Source of the DNA: Scytonema millei VB511283
GTDB taxonomy: Bacteria > Cyanobacteriota > Cyanobacteriia > Cyanobacteriales > Chroococcidiopsidaceae
Length of the DNA stretch: 64,000 nt
Direction: 5' to 3'
NCBI RefSeq assembly: GCF_000817735.3
Contig: NZ_JTJC03000001.1
Location: 1,479,635 to 1,543,634 of the forward strand
The notes beneath the pieces were generated by a model that saw only the letters and a list, made by a program, of their open reading frames with translations, did not search any database and was not told the origin of the DNA. Made by a program: the position numbers and the translations under genes. Shown in pieces: positions 36,256 through 46,706 of this stretch; positions within the stretch are counted from its first letter, which is position 1; each line of letters opens with the position of its first letter.

Positions 36256-37341
36256 TTACAGGAATTGTACGAGTTGCTGTAGCTTTGCCCAAGCAGCACC
36301 ACTATGCAGAATTTCCTTAGCTAAGCTAATACCAGCAGCATATTCACCTAAAGGAATCTTTTCTCCTACTTGCAGTGCTAGCGCTGCATTTAAAGCGACA
36401 ACATCTTGCTGTGCTTGGGTTCCCTTACCTTGCAATACAGCGGTGAGAATTGCTGCATTTTCCTGTACGTCTCCACCCCTTAATGCTGCTGTTGGTGCGG
36501 GTGCTAAGCCTAGTTCCTGCGGATGTATAGTTGTTAACTCTACCTGTCCGTGAGATAACACTGCTAAATCTGTAGCATCACCTAAACCTGCTTCATCCAA
36601 CCTTTCCCGTCCGTGCAGCACAATTGCCTGTTTTGTCCCTAACTGCTGTAAGGCATGAGCGATAGTTAGTGGTAAGTTTGATTCACAAACTCCAATGACT
36701 TGTCCTGTTGGGCGCAAAGGGTTGACTAGCGGTCCTAATAGATTAAATATCGTCCGTACTTTCAGCGTTTTGCGTAACGGGGCAACAGCCTTCATAGCGG
36801 GATGCCACCCAGGGGCAAATAAAAATGTAATGCCCACTTCTGCAACGGCTACTTGTATTCTGTCTGCGGCAGCGTTGAGATTGACTCCTAGTGCTTCCAA
36901 CACGTCCGCAGAACCGACTCGACTAGAAGCAGAGCGATTCCCATGTTTAGCTACTGGTACTCCCGCCGCTGCTGCAACAAAGGCAACCGCAGTAGATATA
37001 TTAAAGGTTGCAGCTCCATCTCCACCAGTACCGCAGGTGTCAATTAATGGTGTAGGGGCGCATAGCTGTGCGCTCGTGCTGTGCGCCCGCACAGATTGTA
37101 AAACTTGAGCCATACCAGCCAGTTCTTCGGCTGATACACCTTTAGCCTGAATTGCTGCTAATATTGCTCCAGACAAGACAGGTGGAATGCCTTCGTTGAG
37201 CCATGCCTGCATGAGTTGCGCTGCTTGCGCGCCAGACAAAGATTGACGATCCAGTAATTGCTGAAGTAATTGCGTTGCCCAGGTATTTGAAGCTTCTGGG
37301 AGAGAACTATTGCTGAGATCGATGGCTGATGTAGAGGTCAT
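36256..37341 (-). CDS. trpD: Anthranilate phosphoribosyltransferase
   Basis: The 361-residue enzyme joins anthranilate and phosphoribosyl pyrophosphate in tryptophan synthesis. I start at the ATG at 37341 (MTSTSAIDL) rather than the upstream 37371. Motifs are [34 protein letters not shown] (PRPP binding), [21 protein letters not shown], and [23 protein letters not shown]. Between VLQS and [10 protein letters not shown] there are 13-14 extra residues ([14 protein letters not shown]). They are coded by a palindromic intergenic element, and I think normal family members lack them. Since the frame is intact, the enzyme is probably still active. Confidence 0.93.
   Translation of the reverse strand: MTSTSAIDLSNSSLPEASNTWATQLLQQLLDRQSLSGAQAAQLMQAWLNEGIPPVLSGAILAAIQAKGVSAEELAGMAQVLQSVRAHSTSAQLCAPTPLIDTCGTGGDGAATFNISTAVAFVAAAAGVPVAKHGNRSASSRVGSADVLEALGVNLNAAADRIQVAVAEVGITFLFAPGWHPAMKAVAPLRKTLKVRTIFNLLGPLVNPLRPTGQVIGVCESNLPLTIAHALQQLGTKQAIVLHGRERLDEAGLGDATDLAVLSHGQVELTTIHPQELGLAPAPTAALRGGDVQENAAILTAVLQGKGTQAQQDVVALNAALALQVGEKIPLGEYAAGISLAKEILHSGAAWAKLQQLVQFL
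37051..37094. repeat. Palindromic element inserted in frame in trpD
   Basis: TGTAGGGGCGCATAGCTGTG followed by CGCTCGTGCTGTGCGCCCGC: one and a half copies of the 30-bp palindrome family. It sits inside the trpD reading frame and keeps it open. Confidence 0.75.
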
Positions 37342-37517
37342 TGTCAGGACAATTTTTGCAGTTAGAAGCATACTACCGCAAAAGGCTCTACTCGATCGGA
37401 CTTGTCTTTCAAAAATCGTACTAGACTGCCATTTACTATGAGTTGTGATGTATGGCAGCGATCGCCTTAACTATTCGCCAGCCTGATTCTTGGGAACGGA
37501 ATGCAATACTCAGGTTT

Positions 37518-37907
37518 TTACAAAGCCAAAACTTCTCTGGCTTTCTCCGTAATCTCATCAGGATCGAACGGTTTGGTAGTATACATGTCAGCTCCAACCT
37601 CTATACTTTTTTGTCGGTCGAATTCCTGACCTTTAGCCGTCAACATAATTATGTAAACATCGGAAATATTCAATTGATTTTTTACAGTATTACATACATC
37701 AAAACCATTCATTTTTGGCATCATCACGTCTAAAAATACGAGCTGAGGTCGCTCGTTTTTAATAAGATTGAGTGCAACTTCACCATTATCTGCAAATAGT
37801 AGTTCTACCCCTTCATCTTCCAATTCTTCTAATGTTTGTTCCATCAAAAGTCTGACGTGAGGTTCGTCATCGACAATTAAAATTTTTAAATTCATATCTT
37901 TACCCAT
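37518..37907 (-). CDS. Single-domain response regulator (receiver only)
   Basis: The 129-residue protein is a stand-alone CheY-like receiver. Acidic residues in LIVDDEPHV, phosphoacceptor Asp in VFLDVMMPKMNG, Thr in IIMLTAKGQ, and Lys in TTKPFDPDEI are all in place. There is no output domain, so it would act by binding a partner or relaying phosphate. The start may be the ATG at 37907 or four codons in (MNLKILIVDDEP). It is the downstream partner of the large hybrid kinase, 107 bases away, and likely accepts phosphate from it. Confidence 0.93.
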   Translation of the reverse strand: MGKDMNLKILIVDDEPHVRLLMEQTLEELEDEGVELLFADNGEVALNLIKNERPQLVFLDVMMPKMNGFDVCNTVKNQLNISDVYIIMLTAKGQEFDRQKSIEVGADMYTTKPFDPDEITEKAREVLAL

Positions 37908-38014
37908 ATACTTAAATCTCGGTCAGCAAAATTTGAGCTGAAAATTTTGGTGCGATCGCGTGCCGTTTATGGCATAGCTATCCTAACCTACAATTTATAT
38001 CATTGGGTAAAACT

Positions 38015-41000
38015 TTATATGAGTTTTTTATTTTTGATGAAAGCTCCTGGTAGTAAAATCTCATTTTGTGTAGTTAATGTTTCAGAACGATCGCCATCCT
38101 TACGGTCTGCCAGTAAGATAAAGAAAACATTTTCTAAACCTTTTTCAAAACGTAATGTTTTAATAACTTCGGAGCGCTCCCAGAAGTTAGCGTTAGCAAT
38201 AATCATGTATGGTTGAACCGACACTGCTTTTTCCCGCAATTCTTGAGCATCAATAGCTTCAACTACACTGTAACCTTTAGCTTGTAAAACTTCAGCTAAA
38301 GTTTTTACAGTAGACACATCTTCATCAACTACTAAAACTTTTTTACTAGAATTAGCTTGAGTCGTTAATGTGCCAATTTCATGCAATAAAGTATCTGTCT
38401 CAATTGGCTTCATTAAGTAACGTTCAATTCCCAAACGATAGCCCCGCTCTCTATCTTCTACAATAGATAGAATAATAATGGGAATATTCATAGTTTTGGG
38501 ATCGTTTTTGAGAACAGCGGCTACATCGAAACCGCTCATCTCTGGCATCATGACATCTAGAATAATGAGATCGGGAGCAGATTTTTTGACAAAGGCGATC
38601 GCTTCTATGCCATCTTTAGCTTCAATAATATTGTATCCTTCAGTTTCTAACTGCTGCCGTAACAACTGACGAATATTGGCATCGTCATCTACAACTAAAA
38701 TTGTTTTTTTAGTCGTTCTAGAATTAGCAGATTTCATGACTACATGTTCTCGCAACTGCTTGACGAGAGTATCGACATCAAAAGTTCTTGGTTTTAAGTC
38801 ACAAGAAATCATGATGGGTAAGGTAAAGGAAAATTTACTACCCGTGCCTAAAGTACTTTCAACCCATATTTTACCTCCGTGATGTTCGACAATCTGTTTG
38901 CAAATTGGTAATCCTAAACCCGTGCCTTTGGGTTTATCAGTGAGGGTATCGCCCACTTGCTTGAATTTCTCAAATACTTTGTCTAAATCGGCTTCAGCAA
39001 TACCTATACCTGTATCGATAATACTAATATGAATTTGAGTTTCATTAGTTTTGACTCTGCAAGTAATCGAGCCAGTATCGGTAAATTTGACAGAGTTAGA
39101 AATTAGGTTAATGATTACTTGAATTAAGCGATCGCGATCGCCTATAATCTCTGGTAGTTCGGTTTTGACATCTCGAATTAATTCAAGATTTTTTTGGTGA
39201 AAGAGAGCAGAGGTAGCTGCGATCGCTCTATCTATAACTTCATTAATTTGTAGGGGAGCCATCTTCCACTCAATCTTACCCGCCTCCATCTTGGCAATAT
39301 CCAGTACATCATTAATCAAATCCGTCAGTCTGCCACCTTCTGATACGATAATGTCAAGATTATCAGCTATTTGTCTGACATTGCGTTGTACTTTTTTATC
39401 ATCTGTGGGGATGACGGGAAAGACAACCTCTTCTAGCTTTTTCTTAATGATTTTGGCGAAACCAAGTACTGATGTTAGAGGCGTTCTGAGTTCGTGAGAC
39501 ACTGTAGAAATGAAATCAGTCTTCATCTGATCCACCTCTTTCTCTGACGTGATGTCTCGAATTAATAGAACTGAGCCAATACACCGATCTTTTCCATCTT
39601 GCTTGCCTGTATAATCGACATCTTTCACGATTGCAGTTGCAACTGCTTTTCCAGTACAACCACTCGATAATTCTATTTCTGCAACGAAAACTTTTTTGAG
39701 ATTTCTACGAGTTTTTTCTACTAACTCGACAATCTTACGATTAAATATAACTTGACAATCACGACCAGTTAAATCTGTCTGTTCAATTCCAAATAGAGCA
39801 AACAGAGCTGGATTGACACGAGCAATCTTACCATTTAAATCGACGACCAATAATCCATCTGCTAAGTTATCGATCACGGCAGTTAAATAAGCCGTGCGCT
39901 CTTGAACTCGCAGTTCTAATTGTTCGTTAGTCTTTGCTAACACAGAAAAAGACTCTCGCAACTGTTGTGCCATCTTGTTGAATAAATAAGCTAGACGACC
40001 TAATTCATCTTTTCTAGTTACGTCTAGTTCAATATCAAGATTGCCAGCAGCAATACTTTCTGTTGCCTGCATGAATTTGGTAAGGGGAACAGAAATCTGT
40101 CGTTGAAAAATCAAAAACACGATAATAATTTCAACTAGCAGTGAGGATAGTCCTAAAAATAAAATGACTCTGGCTGCTTCAAATGCTCGTTGCGTTAGTA
40201 ACGATTTAGGAAATACCGTAATCAAATACCAATTTGGTTCATCAATCTTAATGACTGCTAAATACTCGCTATCTTGTGGATTGTCAATTATTATTTTGTT
40301 TTCGTTCTGTTTTTGCGTCACTAAGTTAAATATGCGACGTAAATGAGGATCGTTCGACTGCGCAACTTCAAATTTGCCTTCAGCTTGTTGAATCTTGTTT
40401 GTTAGTTCAGGATGAGCTACTAAACGTCCATCTTGTCGAAAAATCATATTATACGTACCTTTGAGATGGTCGTTGATCGTGCGATCGCGCAACTCATCAA
40501 TCAACATATCATGACCGATTGTCGCAATATGCTTGCCATCTAAATCTACCGGAGTCACGCATGAAGCCATCCAAGCTTGTGCTACTTTATCGTAGTAGAT
40601 TCCCGTCCAGGTAGTTTTTCGTTCTGGGTTGTGGACTTTATCTGTGATATAAAAAGATTCATCGGCAGTGACTCGAAAAGATTTATCTGAAGGTGCATTC
40701 TGTACCCAAGGATAAGTCGGCATATAAATAGAAATTCCATTTTCTGGAATTTGTATATATGTGTTTACAAAGCGGTTACTCCATGCTGGACCATAAGCAT
40801 TGAGCAGCTCGAAATAGGTAACAACTCGCTGCTGTATATCGGCATTCAGAACGACATTATTACCCAAAAAGACTCCTGAAGATTTTTGGAAGTCAAAGCC
40901 TTGAGGACGGTTACGAATAGTAGCATCGGGCATTTTGACAAATCGTTGCTCGAATTCTTTTGCAAAATCTCGATCGCCCTTTGCTTTGAGTTGTTGTAGT

Positions 41001-41293
41001 ATCGCTTGTTTAAGAATGGCTTGATTGTCTTGAGCTAGAGAAAAAATAGCTCTTTCTCGTTGCGCTCTGAGTTGAACGTACTTCTCTACTTGACTTAAAG
41101 TTTCAGCAGTAAAACTAGAAACGAGTTGAAAATAGCCGATTCCAGTGGATGCAACAATCACTAGTCCAAGACTCAGTGATAACTTAATCAAAGCCTGTTG
41201 CGTTAACGTACTGCCAGATTTGCTTTGAGCAATATTATCATCCGGAGGTGTGTTAGTTCTAACTTTCAACCCGTTGAGCCAATTTTTGTTCAT
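38015..41293 (-). CDS. Hybrid sensor histidine kinase (Cache-HAMP-PAS-HisKA-HATPase-REC-REC)
   Basis: The 1092-residue membrane kinase begins with a transmembrane helix (about residues 32-52), then a large extracytoplasmic dCache-like sensor to about residue 370 and a second helix. A HAMP region follows ([23 protein letters not shown]), then a PAS domain ([21 protein letters not shown]), HisKA with [13 protein letters not shown], and a complete HATPase (N-box [14 protein letters not shown]1 IIDTGIGI, G2 [11 protein letters not shown]). The first receiver is complete ([12 protein letters not shown]). The second keeps VLVVDEDV but has IIANANF where the Asp-containing strand should be, so it cannot take phosphate normally. 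The downstream stand-alone receiver is probably its partner. Confidence 0.93.
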   Translation of the reverse strand: MNKNWLNGLKVRTNTPPDDNIAQSKSGSTLTQQALIKLSLSLGLVIVASTGIGYFQLVSSFTAETLSQVEKYVQLRAQRERAIFSLAQDNQAILKQAILQQLKAKGDRDFAKEFEQRFVKMPDATIRNRPQGFDFQKSSGVFLGNNVVLNADIQQRVVTYFELLNAYGPAWSNRFVNTYIQIPENGISIYMPTYPWVQNAPSDKSFRVTADESFYITDKVHNPERKTTWTGIYYDKVAQAWMASCVTPVDLDGKHIATIGHDMLIDELRDRTINDHLKGTYNMIFRQDGRLVAHPELTNKIQQAEGKFEVAQSNDPHLRRIFNLVTQKQNENKIIIDNPQDSEYLAVIKIDEPNWYLITVFPKSLLTQRAFEAARVILFLGLSSLLVEIIIVFLIFQRQISVPLTKFMQATESIAAGNLDIELDVTRKDELGRLAYLFNKMAQQLRESFSVLAKTNEQLELRVQERTAYLTAVIDNLADGLLVVDLNGKIARVNPALFALFGIEQTDLTGRDCQVIFNRKIVELVEKTRRNLKKVFVAEIELSSGCTGKAVATAIVKDVDYTGKQDGKDRCIGSVLLIRDITSEKEVDQMKTDFISTVSHELRTPLTSVLGFAKIIKKKLEEVVFPVIPTDDKKVQRNVRQIADNLDIIVSEGGRLTDLINDVLDIAKMEAGKIEWKMAPLQINEVIDRAIAATSALFHQKNLELIRDVKTELPEIIGDRDRLIQVIINLISNSVKFTDTGSITCRVKTNETQIHISIIDTGIGIAEADLDKVFEKFKQVGDTLTDKPKGTGLGLPICKQIVEHHGGKIWVESTLGTGSKFSFTLPIMISCDLKPRTFDVDTLVKQLREHVVMKSANSRTTKKTILVVDDDANIRQLLRQQLETEGYNIIEAKDGIEAIAFVKKSAPDLIILDVMMPEMSGFDVAAVLKNDPKTMNIPIIILSIVEDRERGYRLGIERYLMKPIETDTLLHEIGTLTTQANSSKKVLVVDEDVSTVKTLAEVLQAKGYSVVEAIDAQELREKAVSVQPYMIIANANFWERSEVIKTLRFEKGLENVFFILLADRKDGDRSETLTTQNEILLPGAFIKNKKLI

Positions 41294-41786
41294 TTCAACA
41301 TCCTAGAGCGCTTAGTTACCAGCGAAATATAGGTTTGATAGTGGTAAGGATCTGAATTGAAAGCCACTATCAAAGCTCAAGCTGGCAAACGGCACAGACA
41401 CAAAGTCAGAATGCTGTGCTATTTCAATGTGCCTACCTGAGTTTGTAGCAATCAGAAATTGCTTTATCGCTCGATAATATAGTTCCCATTTCCGGCTAAA
41501 ACTTCACACCGACGGGAAGTTTAACAACAATAAAAGGTGTTTTAGGATTTCCTTTTGTGTCATCAGTAAATCAACCTAAATTACTGATATGTGTGGCATG
41601 CTCTAGAAACGTGGTAACAGTACCCCTGACAGAGTTATTGCACTAGCAATCCAACTGTAGCGGCAAATCAACCATCTTTTAAATCCATAAAATTTTTTAA
41701 TACAATAAAAATAACACGGAGCTAGTAATAGCTCCGTGATTTGCAATTGCTTTTACAGTCTGGCGTTAACCGCAAAATTACCTAGT
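41294..41786. other. Spacer between hybrid kinase and A-T-R synthetase genes
   Basis: About 490 bases. The left part is the upstream region of the hybrid kinase. AACTTCACACCGACGGGAAGTT near 41510 is an inverted repeat of unknown role. The terminator of the synthetase is listed separately. I compared the region with riboswitch consensus elements from memory and saw no convincing match. Confidence 0.4.
41700..41738 (-). terminator. Rho-independent terminator of the A-T-R synthetase gene
   Basis: On the minus strand CACGGAGCTA and TAGCTCCGTG form a perfect 10-pair stem with the loop TTAC, followed by TTATTTTTATT. It lies 49 bases after the synthetase stop codon. Confidence 0.85.
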
Positions 41787-44700
41787 TTACTGAAGTACTA
41801 AGTCTCTCATCTGACTCTCAGAATAGGATGGATTAAGGAATCCACATTTTGTGAAATACGAGAAGTAGGAATTCAGTAAGTCGTCATTTACAGGAGGACA
41901 GACAATGGAATTAACAGCAAGCTTATCTAGAGAATCCTCCAGTTCAAAGTAAAACGATCCTAAGGATTGTTGAATAAACTGCTGATTGACAAAAAGAGCC
42001 GTCAAAGGAGTCAATGCATTCTCTGAAGTTCGATTCTGTCTCTGCTTGAGTAATTGAGAATACCAAGTTTCATAAGCAACGATTTCGAGAGGATACCCCT
42101 GCCTATTAATCCAATTAACTAGCTGTTCCCACTCTAAGGATACAGGATTGACGACTTGAAAAGCTTTACCAAATGATGATTGGCGACGAGACAAATGGTA
42201 GATTGACTGACTTACAAAGTCTACTGGTACTAGGTTTAGCACTGCTTTCAACTCAGGAGCAATACCCATTTGAATGCAACCTTTAACCATTCTGGCAACA
42301 AAACCATTATTCTGACATATACCTGTTTGGCTGTGTCCCATGATGTTGCTAGGTCTATAAATTGAGACGGGTAGACCTCTAGAATGGGCTGTCATCACCA
42401 ATTTCTCAGCAATATATTTACTTTGTGCATAGCCGTTGTAGAGACTTGAGAAGGGACCAGTAGCATCCCGTTCTCCTACTACTCTGATTTCAGCTTCGTT
42501 AGCTGTAGAGAAAACATCTACTGTAGAGATAAAGTGTACGGGCTTGATTTTAGTCTGACTAGCTAAGCGTAAAACTTCTTGCGTACCAATGACATTACTA
42601 GCAGCTAGGGCGGAGTATGGGTAAATCATATTTACCCATGCGCCACAGTGATAAATGATATCAATTTTTTCTGCCAATCTTAAAAATTGTCCTGCTTCTA
42701 TTCCTAAGCTAGGTTGACTGAGATCTCCCAATATAGGAACAATTCTGGCACTAAAATCTTCATTCCAGAGTTGATATCGTTTTAGAGTGTTGTGGAGCCT
42801 TGCTTTTCCTTCCTCTATACTGGATGCTCGTACTAAACAATAAACATCTGAACGAGATTGCTCAAGCAATTCCGCAAGTAAAAAAGCACCTAAAAATCCC
42901 GTAGCGCCTGTTAAGAATAATTCAAGAACAGGTTCGACTAGGGTGTTTTCAGGATAGATTGTAGGGTCTAGCTCTACTTCCACTGTTAGATTATTAGTTT
43001 TATTAGTAGAGATTTCAGCTCCACGTAAAGCATCTATAGTCTGTGCTAACCCAGCAATTGTTGGATTTTCTAGAAATTTACTTAGTAGTAGCTCAATCTG
43101 AAATGCTTCATTAGTTTGATAGACAAGTTGAATTGCCAGTAATGAGTTTCCTCCTAATTCGTAGAAACTATCATAAGTGCCAATTTGCTCTACTTCTAGT
43201 AATCGATTCCAAATCTCAGCTAGTTGAATTTCTACAGGAGAGTGAGGAGCAACGTAAGCCCCTGCTTCCATCCGAGTCCACTGTGGAACGGGTAAGGCAC
43301 GACGGTCAATTTTGCCGTTCAGAGTCAACGGTAATTCATCAAGTTGAACAAAGGCAGAAGGAACCATATATTCAGGTAACTTCTGTTTCAGAAGGCTCCT
43401 GAGAATTCTTGCGGTCACTTGTTGTAACGCTACTTTTGTAGAAGATTTAGGAACTATATAGGCAACCAATCGCTTATTACCCATGTTGTCATCACGGGCA
43501 ACAACTACCGCTTGCTGTATTCCAAGGGATTTATTTAAGAGCGCTTCGATCTCTCCTAGTTCCACACGAAAGCCGCGAATTTTCACTTGATGATCGATGC
43601 GACCGAAGACTTTTAACTCTCCGTTAGGCATATAAGCAGCAAGGTCGCCCGTTTTGTAAAGTCGAGCTTGCTCTGGCTGTTGACTGAAGGGGTTCGAGAT
43701 AAACTTTTCAGATGTAAGTTCTGGGCGATTAAGATACCCTCTAGCTAGACCTGCTCCACTGATATAAAGTTCACCTTCAGCTCCAGTTAGTACAGGATTC
43801 AGGTGAGCATCTAACAAGTAGATTTGGGTTTGAGAAATGGGACGACCAATGGATGGTATCTCACTCGTTCCCTTTTCCATCAAAGCAACAGTAGAATAGG
43901 TTGTATCTTCTGTGGGACCGTAAAGATTGAAAACTTGTTGAATATGGTCTAGCTGGTAAAGCTGCTGTACGAGTGTACTCTGCAAAGGTTCTCCCGCTAG
44001 GTTCACTGTCTGAACTGAGGTAGGAATACCCTTCATTCTGAACAATTCAGCGATCGCAGAAGGAACAGTATTAATCAGCGTTACCTCATTGGCAGCAGGT
44101 AAATTAGGTAGGTGTAATGCATTTTGTGCCACAATTACCTTGCCACCACAGCTTAAGGTGACAAATATTTCAAAGATAGATAGATCGAAGCATAAGGAAG
44201 TAGAAGCCAGAACACCGGCTAATTGCTCGGTTGTAAAAAATTCTTCTGCCCAGTTGATAAATGCAATGGTGTTACGATGCTCGATCGCTACTCCTTTCGG
44301 TTGACCAGTAGAACCCGATGTATAGATGACGTATGCAAGATTTTGAGGTTGTACTTCACGACTGGGATCGTCTGCTGGCTGTCCTGCGATCGCCTGCCAG
44401 TTGTCAATACAGATAATTTGTACCTGATGAGTGGGTACGATCTCTCGCAAGCGATGCTGAGTCAGTAAGACAGGTAATTGAGTGTCCTGAATAATAAAGC
44501 TTAGGCGCTCTTGTGGATAACTCGGATCGAGAGGTACGTACGCTCCACCAGCTTTGAGAATGCCTAGAAGCCCGACAATCATCTCTAAAGAGCGATCGAC
44601 GCAAATTCCTACTAAAACTTCTGGCTTAACTCCCAGGGTTTGTAGGTAATGTGCTAGTTGATTTGCTCTTTCATTTAATTCTCGATAGGTCAGATGTTGG

Positions 44701-44792
44701 TCTTCAAAAACAACTGCTACGGCATCAGGAGTTTTTGAAACTTGAAGCTCAACTAACTGATGAATAGAATTGATTTGAGTCTGATTCTGCAT
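41787..44792 (-). CDS. Single-module NRPS-like synthetase: adenylation, carrier, thioester reductase
   Basis: The 1001-residue enzyme would activate an amino acid, load it on its carrier domain and release it reductively as an aldehyde or alcohol. I prefer the ATG at 44792 to TTG at 44837. The adenylation domain (residues 1-510) has YVIYTSGSTGQPKG, LYGPTEDTTYSTV, GELYISGAGLARGY, YKTGDLA and the catalytic Lys in LTLNGKIDRRALP. The carrier has LGGNSLLAIQLV with the phosphopantetheine Ser. From about residue 605 comes a reductase domain with LTGATGFLGAFLL (NADPH site) and the SDR-type YAQSKYIAEKL. There is no condensation domain. A GAF kinase gene lies upstream, and a PPTase gene lies in the divergent operon. 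Confidence 0.93.
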   Translation of the reverse strand: MQNQTQINSIHQLVELQVSKTPDAVAVVFEDQHLTYRELNERANQLAHYLQTLGVKPEVLVGICVDRSLEMIVGLLGILKAGGAYVPLDPSYPQERLSFIIQDTQLPVLLTQHRLREIVPTHQVQIICIDNWQAIAGQPADDPSREVQPQNLAYVIYTSGSTGQPKGVAIEHRNTIAFINWAEEFFTTEQLAGVLASTSLCFDLSIFEIFVTLSCGGKVIVAQNALHLPNLPAANEVTLINTVPSAIAELFRMKGIPTSVQTVNLAGEPLQSTLVQQLYQLDHIQQVFNLYGPTEDTTYSTVALMEKGTSEIPSIGRPISQTQIYLLDAHLNPVLTGAEGELYISGAGLARGYLNRPELTSEKFISNPFSQQPEQARLYKTGDLAAYMPNGELKVFGRIDHQVKIRGFRVELGEIEALLNKSLGIQQAVVVARDDNMGNKRLVAYIVPKSSTKVALQQVTARILRSLLKQKLPEYMVPSAFVQLDELPLTLNGKIDRRALPVPQWTRMEAGAYVAPHSPVEIQLAEIWNRLLEVEQIGTYDSFYELGGNSLLAIQLVYQTNEAFQIELLLSKFLENPTIAGLAQTIDALRGAEISTNKTNNLTVEVELDPTIYPENTLVEPVLELFLTGATGFLGAFLLAELLEQSRSDVYCLVRASSIEEGKARLHNTLKRYQLWNEDFSARIVPILGDLSQPSLGIEAGQFLRLAEKIDIIYHCGAWVNMIYPYSALAASNVIGTQEVLRLASQTKIKPVHFISTVDVFSTANEAEIRVVGERDATGPFSSLYNGYAQSKYIAEKLVMTAHSRGLPVSIYRPSNIMGHSQTGICQNNGFVARMVKGCIQMGIAPELKAVLNLVPVDFVSQSIYHLSRRQSSFGKAFQVVNPVSLEWEQLVNWINRQGYPLEIVAYETWYSQLLKQRQNRTSENALTPLTALFVNQQFIQQSLGSFYFELEDSLDKLAVNSIVCPPVNDDLLNSYFSYFTKCGFLNPSYSESQMRDLVLQ

Positions 44793-44876
44793 TGATTTAC
44801 CTACGACTTTAGATGGAAGACTGAAGATAGATAACAATAAGTTTGAGAATATTGAAAAAATATAGGAGAGCTACCT

Positions 44877-46706
44877 CTAAATGATGCCAGCTAACGATAA
44901 TTCTGAATTAAATACTTTGTTCCCATTTGCTGGATTGAATATAGGTTGCAACATCATTGTTTGCTTAATTGGAATTTGAATCCAGAATGTGGCTCCCTGT
45001 CCTAGTTCGGAAAAACACTTTAAAACCCCTCCGTGCTTCTCCACAATTTGGTGACTGATAGAAAGACCTAAACCAGCGCCATTACCAGCCGTTTTCGTTG
45101 TAAAGAAAGGCTCGAATATCCGATCGCGAACTGCCTCGCCAATTCCAGCGCCATTATCTTGGATGCGAATAACAACGTGGGGGCTAGAGAAGGAAAAACT
45201 AGAAGGAGTAGGAAACTTGTCTTCTGGTTGCCACATTCCTAAAGCTAGAGAACTTTCATTTTCGACTTCCATAACTTCTGTACGAATGGTAATGATTCCA
45301 GCTTCGCTCTGATTTTCCAAAGCATCGATTGCGTTAGCAAGAATACTCATAAACGCTTGATTAATTTGACTGGAATAACACTCAATCAAAGGCAATTTAC
45401 CATATTCTTTAACAATCCGAATTCCAGAATGCTTGCTGATTGCTTTGAGACGACTATCTAAAATCAGCAGAGTACTATCAATTCCTTCATTAATATCTAT
45501 TGGCTTCATTTCTGACTCATCAGAGCGAGAGAAGTTACGCAGCGACAGAGCAATTTTGCGAATCCGCCCTACATCTACTTTCATTGAGTTTAGTGTTTTT
45601 GGTAAATCCTCTAAGAGAAACTCTAAGTCAATGTTCGCCATCAACTCTTGAATTCGATCGCAATCGCTAGGATGATAGTTTTGATGAAGTTCGAGCAAGT
45701 TCAATAAATTTTGAGTATAATTACTTACATAAGCAAGATTGCCATGAATGAAGTTCACGGGACTATCGATCTCATGAGCAATTCCTGCTACTAGCTGTCC
45801 CAAACTAGACATTTTCTCACTCTGAATTAGATGAGCTTGGGTATGCTGCAATTCATATAAAGCTTGCTGTAACTGTTGAGCTTGGGCTTGAGCAACGGTT
45901 GCAGAAATACAACTTTGTTCGTACAGGAGAGCTTTCTCAATTGCTACTGCTGCGTGGAAAGCAAACATCGTCAGAATTTTTAAGTCTTCAGAATTGTAAG
46001 AGATCGCAGTTCTCTCGCTCAATTCATCTACTTCTTCTTGGCTCCAAAAAAAGATCACCCCATTCATTTGTTCTTTCGTCTTTAGCGGGACGCAAATTAA
46101 AGATTTGATCGGACCTTGATACTCGCAAAATCTAGGATCGGCAGTAATATCATTGACGATCTCGCCTTTACCTGTGTGGGCAATTTGACCAATAAGTCCG
46201 CCGCCTAACTTCAAAGATTCTTGAGATGGAAAAGCTTGACCAATAGATGATAGCGATTCTAACTCTCCCGTTTTTTGATTCAGGAGTAAAATCGAGCCAC
46301 CTGTTGCTTCAATCAGTTTCCCAACACCCTCAATGACCAGTTGGGCAACTTCTTTTAATTCTAAGCTAGCAGTAATCTGAGTCGTAATATCGTGGAGCAA
46401 AGTCAGCTCGCGATATTTCTCTAATAACTCGTTTGCCAGCGCCTTTTTCTCGAATTCCTGTTTCATTAAGTAAGAAATCAGGTTGACAACAGCAATAGCT
46501 TTGTCACTACCAGCAATCCAACCAACAACACGATCCGCAAACTCGATTGGATACCTATGTGTCAAATTTTCGCTACCTGCACCTACTATTTTTTTGCCAT
46601 CAGCATCGTGAATTTGAATGGCTGTACCTGTTGCCTGGTTTAAATACTCAAGCAGAGCAACTACTTCTTTTTTTGTTGCTATTTTCTTAAAGTTAACTGA
46701 AACCAT
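44877..46706 (-). CDS. GAF-domain sensor histidine kinase
   Basis: The 609-residue cytoplasmic kinase has an N-terminal region with DADGKKIVGAGSENLTH. A GAF domain spans about residues 115-265 (LLLNQKTGELESLSSIGQ, GGGLIGQIAHTGKG, ICVPLKTKEQMNG), followed by a coiled coil rich in Gln. The HisKA-type helices carry AGIAHEIDSPVNFIHGNL; the usual form in this cyanobacterial subgroup is HEINNPVNF, so Asp-Ser replaces Asn-Asn next to the intact His. The ATPase domain is complete (ILANAIDAL, IRIQDNGAGIG, GAGLGLSIS). It is 84 bases upstream of the A-T-R gene on the same strand, so both are probably one operon, and its signal may control that pathway. No regulator gene is adjacent. Confidence 0.93.
   Translation of the reverse strand: MVSVNFKKIATKKEVVALLEYLNQATGTAIQIHDADGKKIVGAGSENLTHRYPIEFADRVVGWIAGSDKAIAVVNLISYLMKQEFEKKALANELLEKYRELTLLHDITTQITASLELKEVAQLVIEGVGKLIEATGGSILLLNQKTGELESLSSIGQAFPSQESLKLGGGLIGQIAHTGKGEIVNDITADPRFCEYQGPIKSLICVPLKTKEQMNGVIFFWSQEEVDELSERTAISYNSEDLKILTMFAFHAAVAIEKALLYEQSCISATVAQAQAQQLQQALYELQHTQAHLIQSEKMSSLGQLVAGIAHEIDSPVNFIHGNLAYVSNYTQNLLNLLELHQNYHPSDCDRIQELMANIDLEFLLEDLPKTLNSMKVDVGRIRKIALSLRNFSRSDESEMKPIDINEGIDSTLLILDSRLKAISKHSGIRIVKEYGKLPLIECYSSQINQAFMSILANAIDALENQSEAGIITIRTEVMEVENESSLALGMWQPEDKFPTPSSFSFSSPHVVIRIQDNGAGIGEAVRDRIFEPFFTTKTAGNGAGLGLSISHQIVEKHGGVLKCFSELGQGATFWIQIPIKQTMMLQPIFNPANGNKVFNSELSLAGII

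Noticed and set aside
37452..37733. Plus-strand reading frame of 93 codons
   Set aside because: It is the complement of the receiver gene; its composition is not protein-like.
41294..41640. Possible c-di-GMP riboswitch upstream of the hybrid kinase
   Set aside because: Looked for because of the nearby GGDEF protein; the conserved GEMM core bases were not found.
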